NCBI GenBank assembly: GCA_028275105.1
Contig: JAQCNI010000002.1
Location: 1 to 46,497, forward strand
DNA: 46,497 nt
Reading direction: 5' to 3'
Source of the DNA: Halorubrum sp.
GTDB lineage: Archaea; Halobacteriota; Halobacteria; Halobacteriales; Haloferacaceae
The notes under the pieces were generated by a model. The model worked only from the letters and a program-made list of their open reading frames with translations. It made no database searches and was not told the DNA's origin. This document shows positions 8,006 through 15,503 of this stretch, piece after piece; the first letter of the stretch is position 1, and each line of letters opens with the position of its first letter. Made by a program: the position numbers and the translations under genes.

Positions 8006-8134
8006 TCAGGCGATCAGACGACACGCGAGCACCGTCGCGACGCCGAGCGCGGCGGCCTGCCATCCCCGCCCGAGGTTGAGCCAGCGCGCGACGAGTGGAT
8101 AAACCGGACTCTTCGATCGGTTCCGTCCCGTCAT
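8006..8134 (-). CDS. Small hydrophobic-tailed ORF coupled to the exporter
   Basis: It is a 42-residue open frame starting MTGRNRSKSPVYPLVARWL and ending in a hydrophobic segment (AAALGVATVLACRLIA). The stop is two bases before the exporter ATG. A TATA-like cgcttatta at 8166-8174 (minus) predicts a transcript start about 8 bases upstream of its ATG, so it would be the first translated gene of the exporter transcript. I recognise no family. It may be a small membrane protein, or an upstream ORF that couples translation of the exporter. Confidence 0.45.
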   Translation of the reverse strand: MTGRNRSKSPVYPLVARWLNLGRGWQAAALGVATVLACRLIA

Positions 8135-8165
8135 TGGTGAACGAATTCAGTCCCACGCGACTCGG

Positions 8166-8174
8166 TAATAAGCG
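8166..8174 (-). promoter_or_regulatory. TATA-like box of the exporter transcript
   Basis: Reads cgcttatta on the minus strand. The expected transcription start, near 8142, lies between this box and the small ORF at 8134. Confidence 0.45.
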
Positions 8175-8314
8175 TTCCCTCTCATCGTCGCGGTTGGCGG
8201 GGTCGAACCCGGATCGGGCCGGATCGAAACCCGGCTGGCGGACGGCCGGTTCCGAAGCGGGCGGCCAGTTCCGCGGCGGTCCATCGATCCGGGACGACGT
8301 CGACCGAGACCCGG

Positions 8315-8323
8315 TGTATATAA
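8315..8323 (+). promoter_or_regulatory. TATA box of the 2-hydroxyacid dehydrogenase gene
   Basis: tgtatataa is the best TATA match in this part of the window. It predicts transcription from about 8346, some 9 bases before the ATG at 8355. It lies divergent to the exporter promoter. Confidence 0.6.
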
Positions 8324-8354
8324 GTTCCAACCAGCGGAAAGCCTCGGTGACGAC

Positions 8355-9329
8355 ATGAGTCACCAGAAGACGGTACTCGTCTCCACGCCGATGTTCGGCC
8401 GGTATTCGGCGGAGAGTCGGGAGTTACTTCGGGAGTACGGCTGTGAATTCGTCGAACTGAGCCGCGAGGAGGCGAGCGACAGGGAGACACTGTTCTCGCA
8501 CCTCGAGGACGCCGACGCGTGGGTCGTCGGCTACACCGAAATCGACGCGGAGACGTTCGATCGGGCCCCCGAACTCGAGGTGATCGCCAAACACGGGACC
8601 GGCGTGGACAACATCGACCTCGACGTCGCCGAGGAGCGGGGCGTGACCGTGGCTAACGCGCCGGGCGCGAACGCGAACGCGGTGGCGGAGCTCGTCTTTC
8701 TCCACATGCTCAACTACTACCGCGACGTCGGCGGCGGCGACGACGCGGTCCGCGACCGAAATTGGGACGCCGAGATTGGCCGCGAGGTCGCCGACAAGAC
8801 GCTGGGGATCGTCGGCCTCGGCAAGATCGGCCAGACGCTCGTCGAGCGCACCGCGGGGTTCGACCTAACGTATCTCGCCCACGACGTCGCCGACCGCTCG
8901 GCGTTCCTCGCCGACCACGACGTCGAGATGGTCGACGAGCTTCACGGCATGCTCGGCCGGGTCGACTTCCTGACGACGCACGTCCCCCTGAACGACGCGA
9001 CCCGGGGCATGATCGGCGACGACGAGCTCTCGGCGCTCCCGGATGACGCCTGCGTGATCAACACGGCACGGGGTGGCATCGTCGACGAGGACGCGCTCAC
9101 ACGGGCGCTGGAGGACGACGCCATCGGCGGGGCAGCCCTCGACGTCCTCGAGTCCGAACCGCCGGACGAACGCGACCGGTACGACGCGCTCCTCGCCGAC
9201 GATCGGGTGACGTTTACGCCCCACATCGGCGGGAAGACCGAGGAGGCGATGGGCGAGATCAGTTCGCTCACGGCCCGGAATATCCGGAACGTCTTCGACG
9301 GTGAGGACCCGGTCCACCGCGTCATCTGA
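8355..9329 (+). CDS. D-isomer-specific 2-hydroxyacid dehydrogenase (SlcC/SerA-like)
   Basis: This 324-residue protein has the two-domain fold of the phosphoglycerate-dehydrogenase superfamily. The dinucleotide motif GIVGLGKIG is at 151-159. The catalytic triad is visible as R239 (INTARGGIVDEDAL), E268 (DVLESEPP) and H290 (FTPHIGGKT). There is no C-terminal ACT domain, so it is not a full-length biosynthetic SerA. The acidic residues expected after the Rossmann glycine motif to favour NAD over NADP are not obvious (AHDVADRS follows). It is transcribed divergently from the exporter and lyase genes. The bacterial (S)-sulfolactate dehydrogenase SlcC belongs to this family. Glycerate, hydroxypyruvate or glyoxylate reductase are alternatives. 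Confidence 0.85.
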   Translation: MSHQKTVLVSTPMFGRYSAESRELLREYGCEFVELSREEASDRETLFSHLEDADAWVVGYTEIDAETFDRAPELEVIAKHGTGVDNIDLDVAEERGVTVANAPGANANAVAELVFLHMLNYYRDVGGGDDAVRDRNWDAEIGREVADKTLGIVGLGKIGQTLVERTAGFDLTYLAHDVADRSAFLADHDVEMVDELHGMLGRVDFLTTHVPLNDATRGMIGDDELSALPDDACVINTARGGIVDEDALTRALEDDAIGGAALDVLESEPPDERDRYDALLADDRVTFTPHIGGKTEEAMGEISSLTARNIRNVFDGEDPVHRVI

Positions 9330-9468
9330 GCGGTCTCGACCCTCGAACTAGGACAATTCCCGAACCACGACGATCCTCGAACCGTAATGCCCCCTAAGAT
9401 CGGGACCGGTCGACGGTCCCGGGGTCGTGAAAAAAGGTTATTTGCGTTCGGACGGACACCGAACACGC

Positions 9469-10203
9469 ATGGCATCCGTTCGATTCCGCGACCCGGCAGG
9501 CACCATCCGCACTGGCGATTGGACCGACGACGGCGTCAAATTCGGCGGTCGAACCTACGACCCCGCCGACGTCGACGTCCTCCCGCCGACCGAGCCGTCG
9601 AAGGTCGTCGCCGTGGGGCGCAACTACGCCGAACACGCCGACGAGATGAACCAGGACGTACCCGACCGGCCGATGCTGTTCTTGAAGCCGCCAAACACGC
9701 TCTCGGGCCACGGCGACACCGTCACGCTTCCGGCCGGTAAGGAGCGCGTCGACCACGAGGCGGAGGTCGGCGTCGTCATCGACGAACAGTGTCGCCACGT
9801 CGACGAGGCCGACGCGATGGACGTCGTACGCGGGTTCACGTGTCTGAACGACGTGTCGAATCGCGACGACCAGCGCGAGGAGCAGAACTGGGTGCGCGGC
9901 AAGGCGTTCGACAACTCCTGTCCGATCGGTCCGGTCGTCGCACCGCCCGAAGCCGTCCCCGACGACGCGAGCGTCGAACTCCGTGTCAACGGGGAAACGA
10001 AGCAGTCCTCGACGCTGGAGTACCTCATCTTCTCGATCCCGGCGCTCATCGCGGAGATCACGACCTACCTAACGCTCGAACCGGGCGACGTGATCGCGAC
10101 CGGGACGCCGGAGGGCGTCGGGCGCCTCAACGACGGCGACACCGTCGAGATCGAGGTCGAGGGCGTGGGAACGCTCCGACACGACGTCGAGCGAGTCGAC
10201 TGA
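9469..10203 (+). CDS. Fumarylacetoacetate hydrolase (FAH) family protein
   Basis: A protein of 244 residues with the FAH C-terminal catalytic fold. Visible motifs are VAVGRNYAEHADEM, FLKPPNTLSG, the metal-binding HEAEVGVVID (ExE), TCLNDVSNRDDQ (third acidic ligand), WVRGKAFDNSCPIGP and VIATGTPEGVG. The family cleaves or hydrates acyl-pyruvate-like C-C bonds; members include acylpyruvate hydrolase/oxaloacetate decarboxylase and 2,4-diketo-3-deoxy-sugar-acid hydrolases. The start at 9469 is preferred because a TATA-like aaaaggttatttgcg (9431-9445) predicts a leaderless transcript there. It is co-directional with the dehydrogenase gene after 139 bases and has its own promoter. The substrate is unresolved; an oxaloacetate- or acylpyruvate-directed role would fit a pyruvate-producing pathway. 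Confidence 0.85.
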   Translation: MASVRFRDPAGTIRTGDWTDDGVKFGGRTYDPADVDVLPPTEPSKVVAVGRNYAEHADEMNQDVPDRPMLFLKPPNTLSGHGDTVTLPAGKERVDHEAEVGVVIDEQCRHVDEADAMDVVRGFTCLNDVSNRDDQREEQNWVRGKAFDNSCPIGPVVAPPEAVPDDASVELRVNGETKQSSTLEYLIFSIPALIAEITTYLTLEPGDVIATGTPEGVGRLNDGDTVEIEVEGVGTLRHDVERVD

Positions 10204-10331
10204 ACGAGGTCGAGCGGAACCGAACACGAAAGCGAGCGGGACCGGCGGTGAAAAACGGCGGCGTCGGACGGGCAAGCCGCGCGGCGTGGACCGACCGACC
10301 GAGGCTGATCGTCTAATTTCGTCTCAGCCGT

Positions 10332-11777
10332 TCAGTGATTTTCCTCGTACTGGTTGACCAGTTCCTGCATCGAGTCCTTCGCGTCGCCGAACAGCATGTT
10401 CGTGTTGTCCTCGGCGAACAGTGGATTCGGGATCCCGGAGAAGCCCGGGCTGAGGCTCCGCTTGTTGACGATGACCGTCCGGGCATCCGAGACGTTCAAC
10501 ACCGGCATCCCGGCGATGGGACTCGAGTCGTCGGTGTTGGCCTTCGGATTCACCACGTCGTTGGCACCGGTCACGATGACGACGTCGGTCTGCGAGAACG
10601 TCGGGTTGACCTCCTCGAGCTCCCGCATCCGTTCGTAGGACACGTCGGCCTCGGCGAGAAGCACGTTCATGTGACCCGGCATGCGTCCCGCGACCGGGTG
10701 GATGCCGAACTCCACGTCGACGTCGTTCTCGTCGAGGAGGTCGGCCAGCTCCGCGACGGCGTGTTGCGCCTGGGCCACCGCCATCCCGTAGCCCGGCACG
10801 ATGACGACGCGCTGGGCCGTGTCGAGCAGCATCTCGACCTCCTCGGGCGAGGTGCTCATGATCTGGCCCTCGTAGATGTCCTCCATCTCCTCGCTTTCCG
10901 CTTCCTCGCCCCAACCGCCGAAGAGGACGTTAGTGAGCGAGCGGTTCATGGAGTTACACATGATCACGGTGAGGATCAGCCCGGACGCGCCGACGAGCGT
11001 CCCGGCGATGATCAGCGCCGTGTTGTTCAGCACGAACCCGGTCGTCGCGGCCGCGAGCCCGGAGTAGGAGTTCAACAGCGCGACGACGACGGGCATGTCC
11101 GCCCCGCCGATCGGGATGACGAGCAGCACGCCGAGTACCGACGCGGCGGCGACGATGAACCAGTACGCCGGGATCCATCCCGCAAGCGGCGCCGCGCCGA
11201 ACAGGTCCGGCTGGACGACGAGGAACGCGCTCCCGGCGAGCGCGGTCAGGAGTACGATCGCCTTGACGACCTGTTCACCGGTATACCGGACCGCGGAGTC
11301 GTTCACCACGCCGTGGAGTTTGCCCGCGGCGACGAGACTCCCCCAGAACGTGATCGCGCCGATGATCCCGGCGACGGCCGCCGCCGCGGTCAGGTCGGCT
11401 CCGAGGGCTCCGGCGCCCTCTTGATTGAACAGGTCGATCAGTTCGGCCCCGGCCACCAGCGCCGACGCGCCGCCGCCGAAGCCGTTGAACAGCCCGACGA
11501 GCTGGGGCATCTCGGTCGTCTCGACGGTTATTGCGAGCCAGGTCCCGACGCCCGTGCCGACGACCAGCGCCGCGAGCAGCACCAGCGGCGAAAGGATCTC
11601 GAACCAGAGCATCGTGACGCCGACCGCGACCGCCATCCCGAGTGACGAGATCTTGTTGCCGCGGATCGCGGTCCGCGGATGCGTCATGTCGCGAAGCCCC
11701 TGAATGAACAGGATCCCCGCGATCAGGTACGCGAACGCCAGTACCGACTCGGGGAGGAACCCGATGACGCCCGTCAT
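10332..11777 (-). CDS. pntB: NAD(P) transhydrogenase subunit beta
   Basis: A protein of 481 residues: about eight membrane helices (dII domain) over residues 1-270, then the NADP(H)-binding dIII domain. dIII shows VIVPGYGMAVAQAQHAV, FGIHPVAGRMPGHMNVLLAEA, GANDVVNP, GMPVLNVSDARTVIVNKRSLSPGFSGIPNPLF and MLFGDAKDSM, all hallmark PntB motifs. The complex transfers hydride from NADH to NADP+ coupled to proton flow. The start at 11777 follows the previous gene's stop by one base; the open frame further upstream has no family sequence. It is the last gene of a three-gene pnt operon. Confidence 0.95.
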   Translation of the reverse strand: MTGVIGFLPESVLAFAYLIAGILFIQGLRDMTHPRTAIRGNKISSLGMAVAVGVTMLWFEILSPLVLLAALVVGTGVGTWLAITVETTEMPQLVGLFNGFGGGASALVAGAELIDLFNQEGAGALGADLTAAAAVAGIIGAITFWGSLVAAGKLHGVVNDSAVRYTGEQVVKAIVLLTALAGSAFLVVQPDLFGAAPLAGWIPAYWFIVAAASVLGVLLVIPIGGADMPVVVALLNSYSGLAAATTGFVLNNTALIIAGTLVGASGLILTVIMCNSMNRSLTNVLFGGWGEEAESEEMEDIYEGQIMSTSPEEVEMLLDTAQRVVIVPGYGMAVAQAQHAVAELADLLDENDVDVEFGIHPVAGRMPGHMNVLLAEADVSYERMRELEEVNPTFSQTDVVIVTGANDVVNPKANTDDSSPIAGMPVLNVSDARTVIVNKRSLSPGFSGIPNPLFAEDNTNMLFGDAKDSMQELVNQYEENH

Positions 11778-11778
11778 C

Positions 11779-12063
11779 TCAGGACCCCCCTCGCTGGCTG
11801 AACTGATCGAGCATCTTGTGGCTGACGAGGTAGCCCCCGACGACGTTGATCGTGGCCATGACGACGGCGAGGAAGCCGAGCACGGTCGCAAGCGTCGTCG
11901 ATCCGGACCCGGCCACGACGACCGAGCCGAGCAGCGTGATCCCCGAGATGGCGTTCGCCCCGGACATCAGCGGCGTGTGGAGGTTCGTCGGGATCTTGGT
12001 GATGATCTCGTACCCGACGAACGCCGAGAGGACGAACAGCGTCAGGTTCCCGACGAACGTCAT
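11779..12063 (-). CDS. pntAB: NAD(P) transhydrogenase subunit alpha, membrane part
   Basis: A 94-residue protein with three membrane helices, containing NLTLFVLSAFVGYEIITKIP, the diagnostic TPLMSGANAISGI loop and a C-terminal DQF segment. It is the separate C-terminal (dII) portion of PntA, as in organisms with three-subunit transhydrogenases. I prefer the ATG at 12063 (MTFVGNL, with a G-rich gggggat 5 bases upstream) over one at 12099, because the family normally begins close to the first helix. Confidence 0.9.
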   Translation of the reverse strand: MTFVGNLTLFVLSAFVGYEIITKIPTNLHTPLMSGANAISGITLLGSVVVAGSGSTTLATVLGFLAVVMATINVVGGYLVSHKMLDQFSQRGGS

Positions 12064-12144
12064 GCCGATCCCCCGCAGTGGCGGAGTTCCATCCGGCAAC
12101 GTATCACGACCCGGGGGGCAGCGTCGACCCGGCGGGCCGATCGG

Positions 12145-13389
12145 TCAGTTCGCATCGTTCCCCTCCGAGTCGTCCGCGTTGCTCTCGGCGTCATCATCGT
12201 TCTCCTCGTCACCCTCCTCATCGTCGTTCTCCTCGTCATCCTCCTCATCGTCGCCCTCCTCATCGTCGAGGTGCGGGTTCCGAACCGTCCCGTCGTGGAC
12301 GAGCAGCGTGGAGTCCACGATCTCGTCCTCGGTATCGATGGCGAGCGAGCCATCGTCGAGCAGGTTCTCCAGGAAGTTGTTCACGTTGTTCGAGTAGAGT
12401 TGGCTGGCCGTGTGGGAGACCGTCGACGGGTGGTTCGTCTGGCCGAATATCGTCACCCCGTCGTGGGTGACGGTCTCGCCGGCACGGGTCGGTTCACAGT
12501 TGCCGCCGCCCTCGGCCGCGAGGTCCACGATGACGGAGCCCGCGTCCATTCCATCGATCATCTCCGTGGTCACGAGTTCGGGGGACGGCTTGCCCGGGAT
12601 CGCCGCGGTGGTGATGAGGACGTCGCTCTCGCCGACCACGCGCGTCATCATCTCCCGCTGCTTCCGGATGAAATCATCGTCCTGTTCCCTCGCGTGGCCC
12701 TCGTCGTCGGAGGCGTCGCCGGTGTCGAGGTCCAACTCGACGAACTCGCCGCCGAGGCTCTCGACCTCCTCCTTTACTTCGGGCCTGATGTCGTACGCAC
12801 GCACGGAGGCCCCGAGCCGGTTGGCCGTCGCGATCGCCTTGAGCCCCGCAACGCCGGCCCCGACGACGAACACGTCCGCCGGCTGGACGGTGCCCGCGGC
12901 GGTCATCTCCATCGGGAACAGCTTCGGGAGCTCCTCGGCCGCGACCATCGCGCCCTTGTAGCCGCCGATGCTCGCCATCGAGGAGAGCGCGTCCATACTC
13001 TGTGCCCGGCTGATCCGGGGGATGAGCTCCAGCGCGAACGCGTTGACCCCCCGGTCAGCGAGGGCGGCCAGCTCGTCGTCGTCGACGCCGTAGGGGCCGA
13101 GCAGGCCGATCACCGTCTGGTCCGCGTCGTAGGGGTCGGGGTCCCCGTCGACCGCCCCGAGTCCTTGGACCTGAACGACGACGTCGGCGCCGTCGAACAC
13201 GTCGGCCCGATCCTCGAGGACCTCACAGCCGACCTCGCGGTACTCGTCGTCCGTCCAGTCCGACATCTCGCCGGCGCCGGACGCCACGCGGACGTCATGA
13301 CCGGAATCCACGAGGTCGTCCGCCACCAGCGGGGTGAGCGCGACGCGCGCCTCCCCCGCAGTCGTTTCGCTCGGGACGCCGACTATCAT
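12145..13389 (-). CDS. pntAA: NAD(P) transhydrogenase subunit alpha, NAD-binding part
   Basis: A 414-residue protein of the alanine dehydrogenase/PntA family. It begins MIVGVPSETTAGEARVALTP. The NAD(H)-binding motif is VVGAGVAGLKAIATANRLGASV, followed by YDIRPEVKEEVESLGGEFVE and the ITTAAIPGKPSP and IVDLAAEGGGNCE motifs typical of dI. Unusually, about 45 C-terminal residues are almost all Asp, Glu, Asn and Ser, a low-complexity tail not needed for the fold. The gene heads the pnt operon. A 6-bp inverted repeat at 13498-13517 lies about 110 bases upstream. Confidence 0.95.
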   Translation of the reverse strand: MIVGVPSETTAGEARVALTPLVADDLVDSGHDVRVASGAGEMSDWTDDEYREVGCEVLEDRADVFDGADVVVQVQGLGAVDGDPDPYDADQTVIGLLGPYGVDDDELAALADRGVNAFALELIPRISRAQSMDALSSMASIGGYKGAMVAAEELPKLFPMEMTAAGTVQPADVFVVGAGVAGLKAIATANRLGASVRAYDIRPEVKEEVESLGGEFVELDLDTGDASDDEGHAREQDDDFIRKQREMMTRVVGESDVLITTAAIPGKPSPELVTTEMIDGMDAGSVIVDLAAEGGGNCEPTRAGETVTHDGVTIFGQTNHPSTVSHTASQLYSNNVNNFLENLLDDGSLAIDTEDEIVDSTLLVHDGTVRNPHLDDEEGDDEEDDEENDDEEGDEENDDDAESNADDSEGNDAN

Positions 13390-13770
13390 GGTCGGTATCC
13401 CGGGTCGACGGGGTCGGAAGCCAAACCGGTATCCCAGCCGTGCGTTTCATCGTGCATCGATTCCATCACCGATTGTCCCCATCTCATGACTTAGTATGTA
13501 GGATCTATGGCTCCTACCTATATCTTTGGAACTTTTTTCCGCGTAAGTGGTGGTATCCCGCGTCGGGGCGATCGCATGGCGCAATCGAGCGGGGATGTAT
13601 AATGATCGTTCATAATATTAATACGAGCTCAGCGTGTTTCAGACGGGGCACGAAAGCGGGAGCCGGGACCACGATCGGGAACGGAGATCAGCGAGCAACG
13701 ATCAAGGAAAGCCGCGAACCGGAGATCGGCGACACGACCCGCCACCCGAGACCCGCATCGGCGCCGTCGC
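13390..13770. other. Intergenic region upstream of pnt
   Basis: No gene is seen. It contains the inverted repeat above and AT-rich segments at 13490-13540 and 13598-13625 (gttcataatattaatacg). It presumably holds the pnt promoter. The cupin gene ends at its right border. Confidence 0.5.
13498..13517. promoter_or_regulatory. Inverted repeat upstream of the pnt operon
   Basis: GTAGGA-N8-TCCTAC forms a symmetric 20-base site beside an AT-rich tract (ctatatct). It could be an operator for the pnt genes. No regulator is identified, although the IclR protein encoded at 15504 is a candidate. Confidence 0.3.
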
Positions 13771-14166
13771 TTACAGCTTCTCCACCGGGAACGTAGTCTC
13801 CTCGTCAAGCACGAAGTCGCGCTCGATGTCCGGATCCGCGAAGAAGCACGCCAACCGCAGCGGTTCGTCGGTGAGGTTGGCGATCATGTGGCGTTTGCCC
13901 CTCGGGAACAGCACCGTGTCCAGCTCCTCGACCTCGAACGTCTCGCCCTCCTCCCAGGCGGTCCCCTCGCCCGACAGCACGAGGATCACCTCGTCCATGT
14001 GTTCGTGGTGATGCGGGTTCCGGTCGCCCGCGTCCGCGACCGGGTCGATCTCGACGATCCGCAGCGTCGCCTCGTGGGTCCCCTGGACGGAGCCCGAGAC
14101 GGTCTCGGCCACGTCCCGCGTCTGGAGCCGTTTGGTGTCGGCGTCGTCGAGGCCAAGCTTCGGCAT
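13771..14166 (-). CDS. Cupin domain protein
   Basis: A 131-residue single-domain cupin. Motif 1 is HHHEHMDEVILVLSGEG (metal-binding histidines and a Glu) and motif 2 is FPRGKRHMIANLTDEP. The start MPKLGLDD at 14166 is one base past the stop of the upstream oxidoreductase gene, so the two are coupled. The long frame-open extension upstream is a shadow of that gene. Small cupins next to sugar-acid or ketoacid genes often act as isomerases, lyases or effector-binding proteins; nothing here decides which. Confidence 0.85.
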   Translation of the reverse strand: MPKLGLDDADTKRLQTRDVAETVSGSVQGTHEATLRIVEIDPVADAGDRNPHHHEHMDEVILVLSGEGTAWEEGETFEVEELDTVLFPRGKRHMIANLTDEPLRLACFFADPDIERDFVLDEETTFPVEKL

Positions 14167-14167
14167 C

Positions 14168-15238
14168 TCAGGCCCCCTCGAGGATCTCGTCGACCTCGAC
14201 CGGCCGGTTCTCGTCGGCGGACTTCTGGGCCGCCAAGACGACCGCGACGTTCCGCATCGCCGCGCGGGCGTCGACCTCGGGGTCGATATCGTCGCTGCGG
14301 ATCGCCTGGGCAAACTCCGCGAATTCGTCGCGGAGGTGGTTCTTGATCGGCATCTCGACGTCGATGTCGCGCAGCTTTCGCTCGTCGGGGTCCTCGGTCC
14401 ACTCCTCGAACTCCCGCAACAGCAGCTCGGAGTTCTTGTCCGTGTCCTCGGAGTTGCTCCAGTTGGCGAAGTCGAGGTCGTAGAACATCACGCCCTCGGT
14501 GCCGTACACGTTGATGAAGAACACGCCCGGCGACGTCCAGTTTGCCCCGAGATACGCCTGCTGGCCGCTCTCGAACTCGAGGACCGTCTGGGTCATCGTC
14601 ATGTTCTCGACCTCGGTGTACATCGGCTTCCCGTAGGTGAACACCTGCTTGATCGGGCCAAGCAGGTACTGGAGGTTGTCGATCTGGTGGACGCCGAGCT
14701 GGATGAGCGGGCCGCCGGGGGCTTTGTTGGGGTTCCCGCGCCAGTTGTCCGCGCCGATCTCCAGCCCCCGCTCGTTGGCCCACTCGGCCTCGATGTGCGA
14801 GACGTCGCCGACGTCGCCGCTCTCGATCAGTTCCTTCATCTTCCGGATGCCGCCGACGCGCCGGCAGCTGTGTCCGGTGAGGAAGGTGACGTCGTTGCGT
14901 TCGACGGCGTCCTCGATGCGTTTCGCGTCCTCAATGTCGATCGAGATGGGCTTCTCGACCAACACGTGTTTGCCGGCGTCGGCGGCCTGCTCGACGACGT
15001 CGGCGTGCTTGTCGTTCGGCACGGTGATGACGACCGCGTCAACGTCGTCGCGGGCGAGTGCGGCTTCGAAGCTCTCGTCCTGATCGCAGTCGAACTTCGA
15101 CGCGAACTCGTCGCGTTTCTCGGGGGTGCGAGTGAAACACGTGGCGAGCTCGATGCTGTCCAATTCCGTGTACTGGCGGGCCAACTGGTGGGCCCAGCGA
15201 CCGAGCCCGACGGCTGCAAGGGAGACTGGTTCTGTCAT
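14168..15238 (-). CDS. Gfo/Idh/MocA family oxidoreductase
   Basis: A 356-residue protein. The N-terminal Rossmann domain starts LAAVGLGRWAHQLARQY (a GxGxxA-type nucleotide motif), then VVITVPNDKHADVV and the family signature VLVEKPISID with the conserved EKP lysine. The C-terminal domain has GGPLIQLGVHQIDNLQYLLG, where the conserved His-x-x-Asp of family members is seen. It oxidises or reduces a hydroxyl group with NAD(P), usually on a cyclitol or sugar. The ATG at 15238 (MTEPVS) is preferred: a TATA-like ccataaaacc at 15273-15282 predicts a start about 13 bases upstream. It is co-transcribed with the cupin gene and divergent from the IclR regulator. Confidence 0.9.
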   Translation of the reverse strand: MTEPVSLAAVGLGRWAHQLARQYTELDSIELATCFTRTPEKRDEFASKFDCDQDESFEAALARDDVDAVVITVPNDKHADVVEQAADAGKHVLVEKPISIDIEDAKRIEDAVERNDVTFLTGHSCRRVGGIRKMKELIESGDVGDVSHIEAEWANERGLEIGADNWRGNPNKAPGGPLIQLGVHQIDNLQYLLGPIKQVFTYGKPMYTEVENMTMTQTVLEFESGQQAYLGANWTSPGVFFINVYGTEGVMFYDLDFANWSNSEDTDKNSELLLREFEEWTEDPDERKLRDIDVEMPIKNHLRDEFAEFAQAIRSDDIDPEVDARAAMRNVAVVLAAQKSADENRPVEVDEILEGA

Positions 15239-15272
15239 GATGTCGTGCCTCAATTCGACCTCCGGAACCCGT

Positions 15273-15282
15273 CCATAAAACC
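15273..15282 (-). promoter_or_regulatory. TATA-like box of the oxidoreductase-cupin operon
   Basis: ggttttatgg on the minus strand, centred 40 bases from the ATG. It lies in the divergent intergenic region shared with the IclR gene. Confidence 0.5.
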
Positions 15283-15503
15283 ATTACTGATCGGCTCAGA
15301 CGGGGTGGCCGGACCGCGTCGAGATCGCGACCGACGCGGCGGTGGGAGACCGAATCCCGTTTTGCTGGCGGCCGTCCGGAACGTGAGTGGGCGGTCCGGG
15401 GCGGGGGAAGTGCGATCCGGGCGAGGGAGTAGCGATCCGGGACGGATCCACCCGCTGTTCGACGACGGAAAACACTTTCACGAAGCAAAGACCAGACGAA
15501 AGT

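Noticed and set aside
6909..8102. Plus-strand frame of about 400 residues opposite the exporter gene
   Set aside because: It is composed almost wholly of Arg, Asp, Gly and Glu, typical of the antisense of a GC-rich membrane-protein gene.
8355..9329. 3-phosphoglycerate dehydrogenase SerA
   Set aside because: The protein lacks the C-terminal regulatory domains of biosynthetic SerA and lies in a catabolic neighbourhood, so the symbol was not assigned.
10335..13494. Long plus-strand open frames opposite the pnt genes
   Set aside because: They are Arg/Asp/His-rich shadows of GC-rich antisense codons and lack any family motif, while the minus strand encodes unmistakable PntAA, PntAB and PntB.
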